Part shown: positions 46,555 through 58,347 of the stretch, in pieces
Layout: the number at the start of each line of letters is the position of its first letter
Position numbering within the stretch: the stretch's first letter is position 1
From: Rhexocercosporidium sp. MPI-PUGE-AT-0058
Lineage: Eukaryota; Ascomycota; Leotiomycetes; Helotiales
Length of the DNA stretch: 64,000 nucleotides
Assembly: GCA_020746875.1 (NCBI GenBank)
Contig: JAGTJL010000008.1
Span: 2,542,001-2,606,000 of the forward strand
Direction: 5' to 3'
Position numbers and translations under genes: made by a program
The notes under the pieces: model-generated
What the model was told of the DNA's origin: nothing
Database searches by the model: none
Seen by the model: only the letters and a program-made list of their open reading frames with translations

Positions 46555-47951
46555 ATGGGAGATTTCGATCCCGTTTTCGTTCACACTTTGGCTGTTCAGA
46601 CGTGGAGTCTATACGGCGTAGGCATGTTGTTGATTATCATGCGAACGTGAGTCTATCTGTCTCCATCTATCAGCAAGCTTCATGACGGCTCACATCCTCC
46701 AAAGATATGCTCGAATACATCGCCTGGGCTTAAGTGGACTACAACCCGATGACTACCTCATGGTTCTAGCAGGTGGACTCTACACAGCACTTATAGTCTG
46801 TTTGAACGTCATCGCAGGCGGAGGTGGAAGTAATCTCTATCGACCTGAAGAATTTGTAACCTTCACGGAGAAGGATATACAAGACCGGATCAAAGGGTCC
46901 AAAATCGTCATTGTCTCTGAACAGGTACAGCACACGACTCACTCACTCCTCCAGTTCACTCACTAACCAACCTTTCAACACCCAGGCAATGCTCAACCTC
47001 ATCTACACCATCAAAGCCTGCATGCTAATAATGTACACCCGACTAACCCTCGGTCTCCAAGTCCAACGCCTAGTCCTCTACCTCTCCATCTACGTCTCCC
47101 TCTGCTGGCTCGCAACCGAAATCGCCTTCTTCACAGCCTGCACACCCTTCTCCGGGTACTGGGCCATGCCGCCACCCAACCCGCAATGCACAACCCTCGA
47201 GCACTACGCCATCATCCAAGCCGTCTTCAACATCTCCTCCGACACCCTCATGCTCTTCATCCCGCTCCCGCTCATCACGAAGCTCAACATGCCACTGAAG
47301 CAGAAATCCGTCCTCCTCCTCATCTTCTCCATGGGCCTCTTCGTCATCCTCGCCGCCGTCCTCACCAAAGTCTTCAACCTCTCCGACGTCTGGGACCCCT
47401 CCTACATGCTCTGGTACACCCGCGAAGCCTCCGTCGCCGTCTACGTCTCGAACCTCCCCATGATCTGGCCGCTCCTGCGCGAATGGTTCCCGGCTCTCAA
47501 GACGCTAACGCCGGGGCAGAAATCCTCCTCGACGAGGAACCTGTCGTATGGTCCTGGGGGAGGGAGACCGCGCACGACGAACATCGCGGGTCGACATCTC
47601 AGCGGCGGGTTTGGTGGGAAGAGGTTGAGCGACAATGGCGGGATTGTCACGACGATTCTGGCGAAGGGGGAGAGCACGGAGGAACTCAGCACGAGGAGCG
47701 ATGATGCGGAGATGGGTGGCGTGCATAGTAATGAGGAGTGGGAGATGGGATCTACGACGCGGGGAGCTGGCGAGCAGTGGGATCGAGATGCGCAGTTGAG
47801 GGATGGGGGGATCCATATGACGACCACGGTGCAGATCTCGGTTTCCGAGGAGCTTGTAAATGCTGAAGGGACAATGGTGCAGGTACCGATGCCGTTGCTG
47901 GTAGGGAGGAATAGGGATCTAGAGAAAGGGTCGCAGTCGGGCTTTAATTAG
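46555..47951 (+). CDS. Fungal rhodopsin-like 7TM integral membrane protein, 3 exons
   Basis: Exons 46555-46646, 46705-46924 and 46986-47951 give 425 aa. The joins restore IIMR/TYARIHR and VSEQ/AMLNLIYT. Seven hydrophobic helices fill about residues 10-285. Marks of the fungal rhodopsin-domain family are present: QPDDYLMVLAG after TM1, the loop TACTPFSGYW and a helix with MPLKQKSVLL before it. The cytoplasmic tail (about 290-425) is Ser/Thr/Gly-rich and probably disordered. The family includes Pth11-related proteins, some of which are receptors for surface or chemical cues, but this one lacks an N-terminal CFEM domain. The ligand is unknown. Codon use shifts to strongly C-ending codons in exon 3. 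Confidence 0.85.
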
Positions 47952-49338
47952 GAGATTGAGCATGATGGGTCGAGGAGGTAGCGGTACGATTTTCCTTGGT
48001 GTTTACTTCGAGGGCCCGTCTTGAGGCGGGATGCATATATGGAGTTTGTCATGGCAGGAGGTCAGCACTGAATTGGGTGGGAACTTCGACAGGCTAGATA
48101 GCTGTAAGCATTGTATTCGTATCAAATCGTACATGAATTCTCTTGTATCGTTCAAATTCATTAGGTCACTTACCAATATCTCCTTGGTCCTCGCAAGCAA
48201 CCTGTCACTCCTCCCTCTAGCCACGAACTTGTTGCTCAGGTATCAGCTTTCGAGGATCTCGACACTCGACACGGAGTTATTGTAAGTAAACACTTCCTCG
48301 ACCCTCCATTATTGGGTTTCGCTTACCACATATATGCACACATGGCAATATCGGTTGAATGAAAATGAAATGGGCTTATCCCAAAATAAAACATCCTTGC
48401 ACATCAAACGCCCACTTGTATCAATAGGCTACAGGACCAAAACCTAGACTCGGTATGCACGAGAAGTCCGAAGCACTCGTGTTCGGTTCTCCTCCATAGT
48501 CCGGAATTCCCGGAAGGTAATCATGTGCCAGAGTCTCGGCCTATGTCGCCACTCATCATCTTTCACTTGATGAGGCCGTGGTCTGTGGATTATTCCATCG
48601 ACTGGGAAAAGCACACTTGGGTACGCGGGTCCGATTCTGGTCCCAAGATGACCCCCAAACCATGGGTATATCATTGGCTACAGTCCTCGCCAAGCGAGGT
48701 GCACATACCACATTTGAGGACCACAGCTGTACTTGTGTCTGCCTTTCCTAGTCGATGGGATACGATACGTGAACATGAGATGAACACTTTAAGAAATTCC
48801 TCTTGCCCCTTGCTACTTACCATACTGTAGCAGAGCAAAGACCAGTGGGGTCGGGTCTACCCGCTGCCAGAGGAAATCACTTCAGCTTTGACCACCCGTC
48901 GATCCTACAAACCCCCCAACCAAGCATCCATTTTCGGCAAGCGAACCGTTGCTCGGGGACGTCAGGATTTACTTCTTCTGCCAGCCAGCCGTTTCACATA
49001 GATTTGCGCAGGAAGTCAAGCCTCAAAACTCACAATGCTCATTTAACCTGCCGCAGAAACCTCGATTCCGGACCCCGTTATTACGGTCGCGATCAGCCAT
49101 GTCAAGAGCAGAAGAGGCTGTCTCTCCGTGAGGCTTGTCGTCGTTCAGCTGCTCGTGCGTGAGGTGTGAGGAGGGGAGATGTCATGCGAAATTTCAAAGT
49201 ATTGCTGGCGGAAATTTTATAAGAAGGGTCTTATCTCCCTCCCCTACACAATGGATGGTCTACCTCTCTTTTAGACACGGTACTCGTCTTTCAAGTCTTT
49301 CACATCTTTTACGTCTCTCTGTTTTCTAGTTTCCAATC
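47952..49338. other. Intergenic, no firm gene
   Basis: About 1.4 kb. A minus-strand ORF at 48444-48674 (76 codons) reads somewhat like protein but is isolated, with no motif or partner exon, so I do not call it. The last 200 bases are the CT-rich leader of the esterase gene. Confidence 0.45.
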
Positions 49339-50262
49339 ATGAAATATTATTTTGCTCTTCTTGGCCTCGCCAGCCTCGCCTCTGCAGCTCCTGTTGACGT
49401 TTTAGAGGATCGCGCCGCCTGCGCAACTGGTGTCCAGTAAGTATATACATTACCCTCCATACATTTATCTCTCTCCCAAGTGTATCGTACCGATATGCGA
49501 ACACCAGCTCTTCATTGCAACCATCTATCCGAGTCAGCATTAACGAGTCCTAGCATGATCGTAGCTCGAGCAACGTCCGAACGGCCAGGCGAAGGTATCA
49601 TCGGCCAAGTAGCAAGCATGATCAAGAAGGCCATCCCAGGCTCCGACTCAGTCGCCGTCAACTATCCCGCGTCTCTCTTCAACTATCAATCATCCGTTAC
49701 TCAAGGTGCCTCTGCTATGAAGGCTCTGATCGAGAATTATGTCGCGCAATGCCCCAACGCGAAGATTGCTTTGCTAGGATACTCACAGGTATGTCGATGG
49801 GGTTGATTATCCAGACTCTAGAGGACTAGTAGATGCTGACATATTCGCAAAAGGGAGCTCAGGTCTCTGCAGATGTCATGTGTGGCTCCTCTTCCCGCCG
49901 AGGATCAACTTCCATCTCATCCGCTATTGCTTCCAAGAACAGTAAGTGCACAGCCCAATCTAGACTTGAACGATCACAGACACGGCTACTGAGACTATTG
50001 CACAGTCATCGCCGTGATCGAAATGGGAGACCCCTCTCGCGTTTCCAGCCAACCCTTCAACGTCGGCACCAGCACAAGGAAAGGCATCTTCCCCCGCACC
50101 AACGCGGCTTCGTGTCAGGGCGCGCAGTTCACCCAAAGCTACTGCGACGCTGGCGATTCGTTCTGTGATAGTGGGATTAATACAGCGGTCCATTTCGGCT
50201 ATGTGGCCGAGTATGGGTCGCAAGCTGCGGCGTTTGTTGTATCCAAGTTCAAGAAGGCTTAG
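49339..50262 (+). CDS. Secreted CE5 cutinase / acetylxylan esterase, 4 exons
   Basis: Exons 49339-49436, 49554-49788, 49854-49941 and 50006-50262 give 225 aa, normal for CE5. A signal peptide is clear (KYYFALLGLASLASAAPVD), with cleavage probably near residue 16. Mature sequence starts with the expected Cys, then VARATSERPG. The catalytic triad is visible: Ser110 in GYSQ/GAQV, split by an intron; Asp191 in YCDAGDSFCD; His203 in AVHFGYV. Paired cysteines match CE5 disulfides. The enzyme should be secreted and hydrolyse ester bonds of acetylated xylan or cutin; the RATSERPG strand and HFGYV loop fit acetylxylan esterases better than classic cutinases. There is no carbohydrate-binding module. 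Confidence 0.9.
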
Positions 50263-50946
50263 ATATGGAGAGTGTCGAGTGTTATCTCTCAATTTAACGT
50301 TTTATACAAGCATGTTCAAGTACAGAAATTTGCCATAAATAGAAGCGGTTAGTGAAAGTGTCCGATCATGGAAATAAATCATTGAGAATGAAGCAAAGAC
50401 AAGATGGATGCAGGTTGGCACGCAATGTCTCGTTTCAGCAGACTACTGCGAATGAGATCATTGCTTGGAACTATGTACATAGTTGTCAGTCAAGCCAACT
50501 CTGCAGCTAAGGACTTTCTGCCTAGGTATGAAGTATTAAATATCTTGAAATCACGCCGACGTATTGCACCTAAACTTGACGCTCTTCCTTCCCATAACTC
50601 ATATTTTCGAGCTCGCTTATGCCGGCCTTACAATACCAAGGTAAATGAGAACGAGGTGCCCAAGTAGTGCTTACGTTACTAAACCATGTCCTACCTCCTC
50701 CATTCAACACCCAATCGTCGTAGTGACATCCTATCAGAAGCCTGGATTCGCTTATCCTGTCACCATAGGCGAGGGTGATACAATGCGACGATTCGGAAGT
50801 GACGATTCGGAAGTGACGAACTCAGCAATTCACGATTGATATATCTGAAGGAAGAAAGCATATAATATGGACGAATTCCTCTCACTTCAATATCCAACCT
50901 AATTAAAACCCTATACAAACACATACCAAAACACACATACACAGCC
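50263..50946. other. Intergenic with a 14-nt tandem duplication
   Basis: No gene is supported. A perfect duplication of a 14-nt unit (GACGATTCGGAAGT) lies at 50787-50814, about 130 bases before the SDR start codon. Confidence 0.5.
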
Positions 50947-52062
50947 ATGACATCTCCACCCAACCATCCCCCTCTTGGAACCGTCCTCGTAACAGGCGGT
51001 TGCGGCTTCCTGGGCTCACACATCGTCCGTCTCCTCCTCCTCGAACCAACCTGCACATCCATCCACGTCCTAAGCCGTACACCAACCAGCAATCTATTCC
51101 CCAACGTCAAATACCACAGCTGTTCTATCTCCAACGCCCCCCTCCTATCCTCTCTCTTGCAGGAAATCGCCCCTGATGTGATCATTCACGCAAGCAGTCC
51201 CCGATACAACGTCTCCCCCAAAATTCTCTACGAAGCCAACGTAACCGGCACGAAACACTTGCTATCAATAGCGAGAGATTTGGGAACCGTGAAAGCGTTC
51301 GTCTATGCGTCAAGCGACGCATCAATGCGACCCATGGCAGACAACGAAATCATGACCGAAGAAAATGTCAGCGTGTATGCCGAGAACGAAGAAGGCGATG
51401 CCTACCAGACAACAAAAGGCATCGCCGACACCATGGTCCGTCAAGCTAACTCCAACTCCAACTCCAACTCCGATCCCAATACCGGGATGCGCACAGCTTG
51501 TCTGCGCTTCGGCGCTGTATACGGAGAAGGAGACCCGTATATCATTCCCGACGCCCTCAAGCAACTACGAGACGGTAACCAGAAAGTGCAAATCGGCACC
51601 AACAAGACGCTCAGAGAATGGGTCTATATTTCGAGCGCCGCATCAGCGCATCTCCTCGCCGCCAAAGCACTTCTTGCAGGACACGGCATTGACGGCGGTC
51701 CGGTCGCGGGAGAAGCATTCCTCATTTCCGACGGGGGTGCGATGCCCATGTATGATTTCCTGCGCAAGGTGTGGAGGGAAGCTGGGGATGCGACGAAGGA
51801 GGAGGATGTAAGGGTTTTGCCGATGTGGGTTGTTATGGCGGGGTTGGGGGTCGTGGAGTGGATTTACTGGATTGGTACGTTGGGCGTGAAGAGCCCGGAG
51901 GTGGGGAGGAGGGATTTGAGGTATATTGAAAGGCCGTATTGGTTTGATATTAGGAAAGCGGAGAGGAGGTTAGGGTATAAACCGTTGGTGGATGTTGATG
52001 AAGGGGTGAGGAGGGCTGTGAAATGGGCGCTGGATGAAGAGAAGAAAAGAAAGACAAAGTGA
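50947..52062 (+). CDS. 3-beta-HSD / Erg26-like short-chain dehydrogenase
   Basis: A single-exon ORF of 371 aa starts MTSPPNHPPLG. The Rossmann motif VLVTGGCGFLGSHIV (GxxGxxG) is at residues 12-27, and the catalytic YxxxK is YQTTK near residue 155 in the usual extended-SDR position. The segment after the active site (ACLRFGAVYGEGDPYIIP) and a hydrophobic stretch around 290-315 match the 3-beta-hydroxysteroid dehydrogenase/isomerase family, which includes sterol-4-alpha-carboxylate 3-dehydrogenase. The C-terminus KRKTK fits the ER-retrieval pattern KXKXX, supporting an ER-facing enzyme. A Ser-Asn repeat (NSNSNSNSD) sits in a loop after the active site. It may be a paralogue in specialised metabolism rather than the core ERG26; substrate unproven. 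It converges on the methyltransferase gene 224 bp away. Confidence 0.85.
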   Translation: MTSPPNHPPLGTVLVTGGCGFLGSHIVRLLLLEPTCTSIHVLSRTPTSNLFPNVKYHSCSISNAPLLSSLLQEIAPDVIIHASSPRYNVSPKILYEANVTGTKHLLSIARDLGTVKAFVYASSDASMRPMADNEIMTEENVSVYAENEEGDAYQTTKGIADTMVRQANSNSNSNSDPNTGMRTACLRFGAVYGEGDPYIIPDALKQLRDGNQKVQIGTNKTLREWVYISSAASAHLLAAKALLAGHGIDGGPVAGEAFLISDGGAMPMYDFLRKVWREAGDATKEEDVRVLPMWVVMAGLGVVEWIYWIGTLGVKSPEVGRRDLRYIERPYWFDIRKAERRLGYKPLVDVDEGVRRAVKWALDEEKKRKTK

Positions 52063-52286
52063 AGCGACATTGTAAAGCACGTAATGCGATCCGTCTGAAA
52101 TATATTGATTGTGATATGTGATTTCTCGCTTGAAAGTGTGTACATTGAAGTGAAGACCGCAAACGCAACGCTCGTAGCTTCCGAATAAACGCACGACGGG
52201 TTTAAAAGCAAAACAGCAATACAAGAACGTCCGAAAGAGGGAGGGAAAGGCAACCCTCCCTAGCTCAATCAAATACCTGACATTTC

Positions 52287-53722
52287 CTACTCCGGCTTCC
52301 GTCCATAAACCACGATTCTAGATCAGCATTCAGCAGTCAGCATACAAACATGCTTCAAACGAACAAGAGAGAGAGATAAAGAGGGACAAAACTCACCCAG
52401 CCATATAAGCATGCACCCTCCCGTCCCTAAAATCCCTCTTAACAGCCTCCACCATCTCATCCACCCTCTCCTTCTCCATCCCCGACCCTCTAACCAACAA
52501 TCTCTCAGCCAAAACCCCCATCACACTCTCCATATCCTCCCTAAACATCTCTCCAGCACGCTTCATCTTCTCACCCTTCGCCCACTTCCCCAACGGCCAC
52601 TGATAATGCACCTCCTTGACATCCACAAAGCCCGCCTGTTCGAAGAAGGCTTTGTACTTGATTACTTGCGTGAAATCCCGTCCGAGACTCGCTGCCGCGT
52701 CGATGGTCATCTGGTGGAATTTCCAGAGCGTAGTGTCGGCTAGTGTGTTGTCGAGGGAGTGCCATGGCGCAACGCAGTCTTGGAGTTCGAGAAAGCCGCC
52801 TGGTGAGAGTGCGTTGAAGGCGGATTGGATGACGGAGAGAGGAGATTGGAAACAAGACATCAAAGCACGGCCGTGGATGTAGTCAAATTTTTGCGGGAAT
52901 AGCCATCCGGCTTCGGCGTCGTGGACTTCAAAGGTGCAGTTTGGGGGAATACTGGGTAAATGAGCTTCTGGGCGAGTTCACGGAATTTGTAATGAGAGCC
53001 TTACAAGGGTGGTGCGCAGGGACTGATATCAAAGCCTAGGACTTGAGTGTTTGGATGCTTTTCGGCTGTTGTTATGGTTAGTCACTTGATCGGAATCTTG
53101 TTAGGAAGTATGGAAGGCATACCAAACTCCACAGGCCATATTCCACTACCAGTTCCAATGTCAAGGACGTTCTTGATTTCCTTCTCGGCGATGGGAGCAA
53201 GAACTAGCTTATCGTTGAAAGAGAGGAGGAAGATCTGATGTTGAAGATCTGCGCCACAGGTGTCAGTCACTCTTGGAAAACAACTCAATGTGGCTTACTG
53301 AGTCTTGTCTGCTCGCTCTATTATATGTTAATAAAGCTTAACTCATTACACAAAAGTTCTAACATACCTGATGATTCGGTAGAAAGTATGCTTCATCTAG
53401 TATTAGCGCTGCCTTCCAAGTCTGCAAATGGATGGCACTTACTTCCCTCTGCAGAACCTTCGACCAAAATACTGATAACTATTAGTGATATGCTTGCATA
53501 ACAGTACAAGACCTTGCCCATTTTTCGCAGCGCCAGTCTCACTGTCAGCATCAGCCTGGAGTTCATCATCGACCTAGATAAGAATCGCGTGATCAGTAAC
53601 CCGCGCCAAACCCAACCACCCAACACAACACTTACAACCAGCGCCTCTCTCGCAGCATCCTGAGAATCCTTCACCGTCTGCGCAACCTTCGCCGTAAACT
53701 CTTCCTCAGTAATAGAAGACAT
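52287..53722 (-). CDS. LaeA/UMTA-like SAM-dependent methyltransferase, multi-exon
   Basis: Start ATG at 53722 (MSSITEEEF), stop TAG at 52287, with seven or eight exons. Exon 1 is 53722-53636. The well-supported part begins with the exon giving EAYFLPNHQ, then SEQTRL/NLQHQIFLLSF, KNVLDIGTGSGIWPVEF (SAM motif I), AEKHPNTQVLGFDISP, IPPNCTFEVHDAEAGW and ALSPGGFLELQD, and ends in a last exon YMAG/IVVYGRKPE. These are the marks of the UMTA/LaeA-related methyltransferases common in fungi, some of which regulate or decorate secondary metabolites. The N-terminal exons (53573 to about 53390) are hard to model: the best path uses introns of about 64 and 46 nt and lacks part of the usual conserved N-terminal hairpin. 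There is no clear cluster around it apart from the convergent SDR. Confidence 0.8.
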
Positions 53723-55076
53723 ATTGTTCAATTCTGTTGTCAATCTTTCTGAAGGACATGAAAAGTAGGAGCTGAAAGATCAGGAAAGTATTGAAGCACT
53801 CCAGAAGACCCAAGGGAACCGAAGCGAGAGAGCCAAGGATTCACAACAACCAATCAATGATTCACAACGAGGCGTCGAGCTCGGTGATAAATCTGCTGGA
53901 AATAAGTGAAATTACGCCGATTGGTCTAATTACGTCGTATTTTCATACCAAGGCGTAAACCCTGCGGCAGCATTGTCAGCCGCACCATTACCCCCACTTG
54001 AGTACGAGTTGTGAACATGGAAAAATGAATATCGATAGGAGAATTGATTACAAACCTTTGGTTCATTGGCATGTTTAGCTTTGTACCGCTTTGTACTAAT
54101 TCTTCCAGCCACTCCGACTTCTTGCTCCGAGTGATCCAAATACTGTCTGGCAATTCCACGTCACAAGCTCTTCTTTTTGATTATCAAGAAATGGGACCTC
54201 ATCGTTGAAGGGAAGCACTACTACTAACATGGAAAGCAATTGTAGGCCACTCGCCTTGTTGATTTATGGCCTAGATTTCGAATTAGCAATTTCTGGATGA
54301 TGCGAAGCTGGGTTTTTACTCACAAAATGGTGAAAGTTAAATACGAACATCATGGCCTTTTAAAAGAATAAAATCCTCCGTGTATAGCCAGAAATATCCA
54401 ACAGTGTTCCAAGTATGTATACCGGCCTCGCCCTAGCTTCATGGCGGTTGGTTGGAGTAAGACACGGCCAGTCGAGACGAAAGCGAGTCCAAGACCAGCA
54501 CTGATACTTAGATAGACTGGGGTCGTATCGAGATAATTCTTGGAGAGAAACCTAGGTCATCTTAAGTTCATATGCGGTCTGCATGCTCAGAGGATCCGCA
54601 TGATACCAAGACAGGGTCACTCAGGGCTACTACAGTAGAACTGGCGACGGTATCAGCTTATGGACAGAAGCAGCAAACTGGGAATATGATGTACAATCTG
54701 ACCTCTCAGCCTGGAGTCTGTAAATATAACTCGTGAACCATTATAGGCAATAATACGACGTTAAGCAGTATTTCGAAGCTCTGTTGACTCGTGAACCGTA
54801 CTCTCGTGTTCAGATGCTTGGAACCGAAAATGGAAATTGCTTCAGGCTTGCTATGTAGACGATTAAAGATTCATCTGTGAGTTAAAATGAACTCTAAGGC
54901 TTCTGGTGATATTATCACGTCCAGATGAGGCCCGACGGTCGTGGAAAGGAAGAAATGTTGTCCATGGCTGATAAGGAGTCAGAATTCGCAGTCTCAAATT
55001 GTATTCCACAAATATCATCGCCGAGAAGCAGAGTAAGGTTATTGAAATTTTTTATTGAAAATGGTTGTATCAAGAG
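53723..55076. other. Intergenic, no gene recognised
   Basis: About 1.35 kb. Two overlapping minus-strand ORFs at 53926-54159 run in different frames and show no motif. Nothing else is supported. Confidence 0.45.
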
Positions 55077-55857
55077 CTACAAGGACATCACCATCGATGC
55101 TTGTGCACTCCGGAACTGTCTGATGAAATTGTTGCAAGTTGTCAGGAGAGCCTTGATGTAGTCGTCTTCAATGAGGGTGGCGGCGCCCAATCTAGGATGA
55201 TAATTACCACCTTTTTCAAGGACATCAATTACCGTGTCCTGAAACATTTCTGCAGTCGTTGTGGTCGTCTTTGGCTTCCAGTCTTTGTCGGGATCGAATG
55301 ACACATTCTCCCACCAATGTGTAGCATACACTCCCTTGTGGCTGATGATATACATTGTCGTGCAGCCTTTCAACTCTGCCGTGCCCGTGCTGTACTCTTC
55401 TGCTGCTTCTTCTCTGTTGAAGGCTTCAACTTGCTGAACTCTTGCATGGTTGCGGTACTCATGTCTTGTGCGACGGCAGCACTCTCGTGTGGGACGATCG
55501 GTGTCCATCCAGGAATTTCGTCCCTGTAGAAAAACCCTATTCTGGCCCTAGGAAGTTCTATTCGCTTTGCAAATGCCGACACATTGCGTTGAATGAGAAC
55601 GAGCTCCTCATTGCGCATATCTCTGGCTTCAACACCACTGAATGTAGGGGCGCATGCGGGTTCTTCTCGTTTGAGAAGTTGTGCCGTGGATCGACGAAAA
55701 AGCTGAGCACTCTTTACATCTATGATAGCCTTGTTAGAACGGTTGTGAAACACAGGAGGTCATTTGGACAAAGGTGTGGAATGCTTCTTACCAGCGACGA
55801 GGGAGTTGACAGTTACCGCAAAGGCCAGCCATAGGAGTAACGGTAGCTGCTGCATGG
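55077..55857 (-). pseudogene. Secreted fungal protein gene with an apparent frameshift
   Basis: Exon 1 (55857-55792) encodes a 22-residue signal peptide, MQQLPLLLWLAFAVTVNSLV plus AG. A 62-nt intron (GTAAGA...CTAACAAG) leads into exon 2 at 55729. Exon 2 reads sensibly to about 55440 (LPRARIGFFYRDEIPGW) and then stops at 55370. The expected continuation (KGCTTMYIISHKGVYATHWW, then VSFDPDKDW and IEDDYIKALL) lies in another frame, open from about 55508 to 55077. That C-terminal pattern recurs in many predicted secreted fungal proteins of unknown function. I found no intron that restores frame, so a one-base indel, a true pseudogene or a sequencing error are the choices. I do not assign a function. 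Confidence 0.5.
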
Positions 55858-56113
55858 TTCTCCAGGCGTCGGTTACGGAGGCTGTGTGTTGGTGTGCCGA
55901 GATGTGTTATCAGTAAAGCAAAGACCTGGATGTATGTAAAAAATATTCAAGTTAAGTGATTTGGCGCATTTATTGAACTTTTCTTGACAGTGTCTGGAAA
56001 GGCCATTCCCTTTATAGAGGGTAGAAAGTAGGTACATGCATCACGATCTCCATTGACACTAGCTGTGCTACTCCTCTCGCCATTTGAAATTCACAAGCTG
56101 ACTCGTAGGCTTG

Positions 56114-56989
56114 CTAAGACCGAAGAAGTCGAAGCACAGCCTCCTCTTTTTCATTCTCGGGATCTCCCGGACTAGACATGGTTACCGAAACGATTTGCTC
56201 AGCTGTTTTTCCAGGGTATTTCCAGCCAGTCGATGGTATGGTACGATCTGCGCCGCCGTCCAGTAGCAACTTGACAATCTTTGGCTCTGCAGCTAAGGCT
56301 GCAAGGTGTAGAGGATTGCCCCATTTTTCAGAGACAACTTGATTCGGATCAAGGCTCTTATCAAGAAGGAATTTAGTTGTGAGTTCTCCGTGCCGTTTAT
56401 GAAGACCTACAGTCGCCCATAGGAGATCCGGCTCTAGCGTAGCTCCATGCGTAACAAGCAGCTCAGCCAATTCCACTTCGCCGACATCGAGCGCACGATA
56501 GAGTGCTGTAGTCTTAGATGGGCCGGAAGCGTTTGGATCAGTTCCTCGCGTAAGGAATTCTCGAGCACAGCTGGGATCGAGGATGAAGCTACCCAGATGA
56601 ACGAATTAGTTCTCGGACTAAAAACCTATTATAGAATAGGTAGCAAATACTTACCCAAGAACAGGCTCGCCACCAGTGATTGTCGCGTTAGGATCAAGCC
56701 CGTGATTGAAGAAAAGTCGAATCACGGCAGGATCCTGCTGCATGTTTTCCCCATGTAAGGCGTCGATCGCATCTTGCGTAATACAAGCGCCTGCGGCGAA
56801 CAGCGCTGATACAATATCAGCGTACCCTAGTTCAAAGCCGTTGCCTGTAGCAGGAACAAGGGCTTCATTGAGATATTCCTGGGTGAGTCGTCCGCTGGTA
56901 ATACCTTCATGAATCTGGGCCATTTCGCCAGTCCAACAAGCGTCGAGAAATGCCTCGCCAAATGCTTTCTCATCGGCTATAGATGCCAT
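56114..56989 (-). CDS. Ankyrin-repeat protein, 2 exons
   Basis: Exons 56989-56655 and 56588-56114 join as GGEPVLG/FILDPS across a 66-nt intron and give 269 aa. The N-terminal part (DEKAFGEAFLDACWTGEMAQ) starts the helical stack. Ankyrin-like units follow: GYADIVSALFAAGA, PAVIRLFFNHGLDPNA, VELAELLVTHGATLEP and the clearest one, GNPLHLAALAAEPKIVKLLL with DGGADRTI. No enzymatic or membrane domain is present. Stand-alone ankyrin proteins are frequent in fungal accessory regions and act as protein-binding scaffolds; a specific role cannot be assigned. The gene lies just upstream of the frameshifted secreted-protein gene on the same strand. Confidence 0.8.
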
Positions 56990-58347
56990 GGTGCCGAAGA
57001 TGTTGCCGCTGCAGAGAGGGCTTGCTTGTGCATGCGGCGTGGTGGAATAAAGTGACTTGAAAACAATCTTCGCGTTGAATAGGTGGAGCCGCTATCTGGG
57101 TGCTTTTCTCAGTAGTTGATACATAGTTTTCGAGGAGTAAAGAACTACCTCTCGTTAGTGCATGCCAAAGGCAGCATCGGAGCGTGGCTGGATTAGGTGG
57201 ACACAAGCGAGTGAAAGCGGCTCGGCCCGTCATGTTGTGGGACATAAACACCTAGTCAGGTACTCGTATGGCTCGTCCGCTTCAACAACAAGCCTCGGGC
57301 AAAATACTTACAAGGAGCTTGGTTGTGTCAAGCTCTTTTCTGCGCTTAGCCGCACGTTCCAGAGAAATGCCAGAGACAGGGAGCGGAGAGGAGCGGAAAG
57401 TGTTCTATCATCCCGAATGTCGGCCGTGGGCCCTGCTCTATCTACTCAGTCCCAAAAATTCCACATCTTGGCATGCATCGCAGACATCTTTGATCTGCAG
57501 TTCTTCGGACCTCGCGCCAGAAGATGAACGGGGCATATGGTTCCAAAAGTATCAAGCAGTTAAACTTCGCGCTTATCAGCTGGTTGATGCAGGGCAAGTG
57601 GATTGCGAGAACCTATCAAGGGGGTTCGGATGGGCTTCCGGGTGCGTGTAAGGATTGAAGAAAGTTTCAAAAATGTCGGCCCCGGACCTTTTTGGTCCTC
57701 ATGATACATGATATATTGCAAATGCCTGCTTCTCAACTGTGCCTCAAACGCACCTTTGAACTTGCAAGTCTCCTGCCTCATTCTCGCTATGCTGTATGAT
57801 TGAAACTTTGTCGTCGATAGAGAAAATTGGAATCTCAATTTCACCGAGGTCAATATTCCAACCTATTCGGCGGCGATATGACAACTTTCCGTCACATATC
57901 GTACTAGTTGCATTTCCATGGATTTGCAGCTGCCCTTTCGAGGTGAAAACCCGGTAACATGACAAGCTGCATGGCCGAGATGCTCTGTTGGTTTACTAAT
58001 TCGAATGGCGAATGTTGAATGACCCCAAATAGATGGGAAAATGGAGGTACATGGTACGATATGTGCTGGCGCGGTGTCGAAGAAAGTAACGCGAGCTAGG
58101 TAATACCGGCTCAAGAAGAAGAATCAAGGGCTTGGCGATGAGGGATGCTTTGAGGGATCTGTTGAAGCATTTGCAGGCGAATTTCCGCATTTCCTGAAGG
58201 AATGTACTCGCTGCCGAATGGCCAACGATTTTGTCAAGCTGATCAATACTTAATAAGTCCATTCTGCTCCAATGTGTCAATTCTGTTAGACCAATCGTTG
58301 GCAACTGAGCTCTTCTCAATTCATCAGCGAGAAAGATTTCTATCAAG
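56990..58347. other. Eroded region with coding-like fragments
   Basis: No intact gene. On the minus strand, fragments at about 58114-57863 (TFAIRISKPTEHLGHAAC) and 57965-57744 (IGWNIDLGEIEIPIFSI) look protein-like, lie in different frames and overlap. They may be pieces of one decayed gene. Plus-strand ORFs at 57162-57651 have no motif. Confidence 0.35.

Noticed and set aside
48444..48674. 76-codon minus-strand ORF with protein-like composition
   Set aside because: Isolated, no recognisable family, no partner exons.
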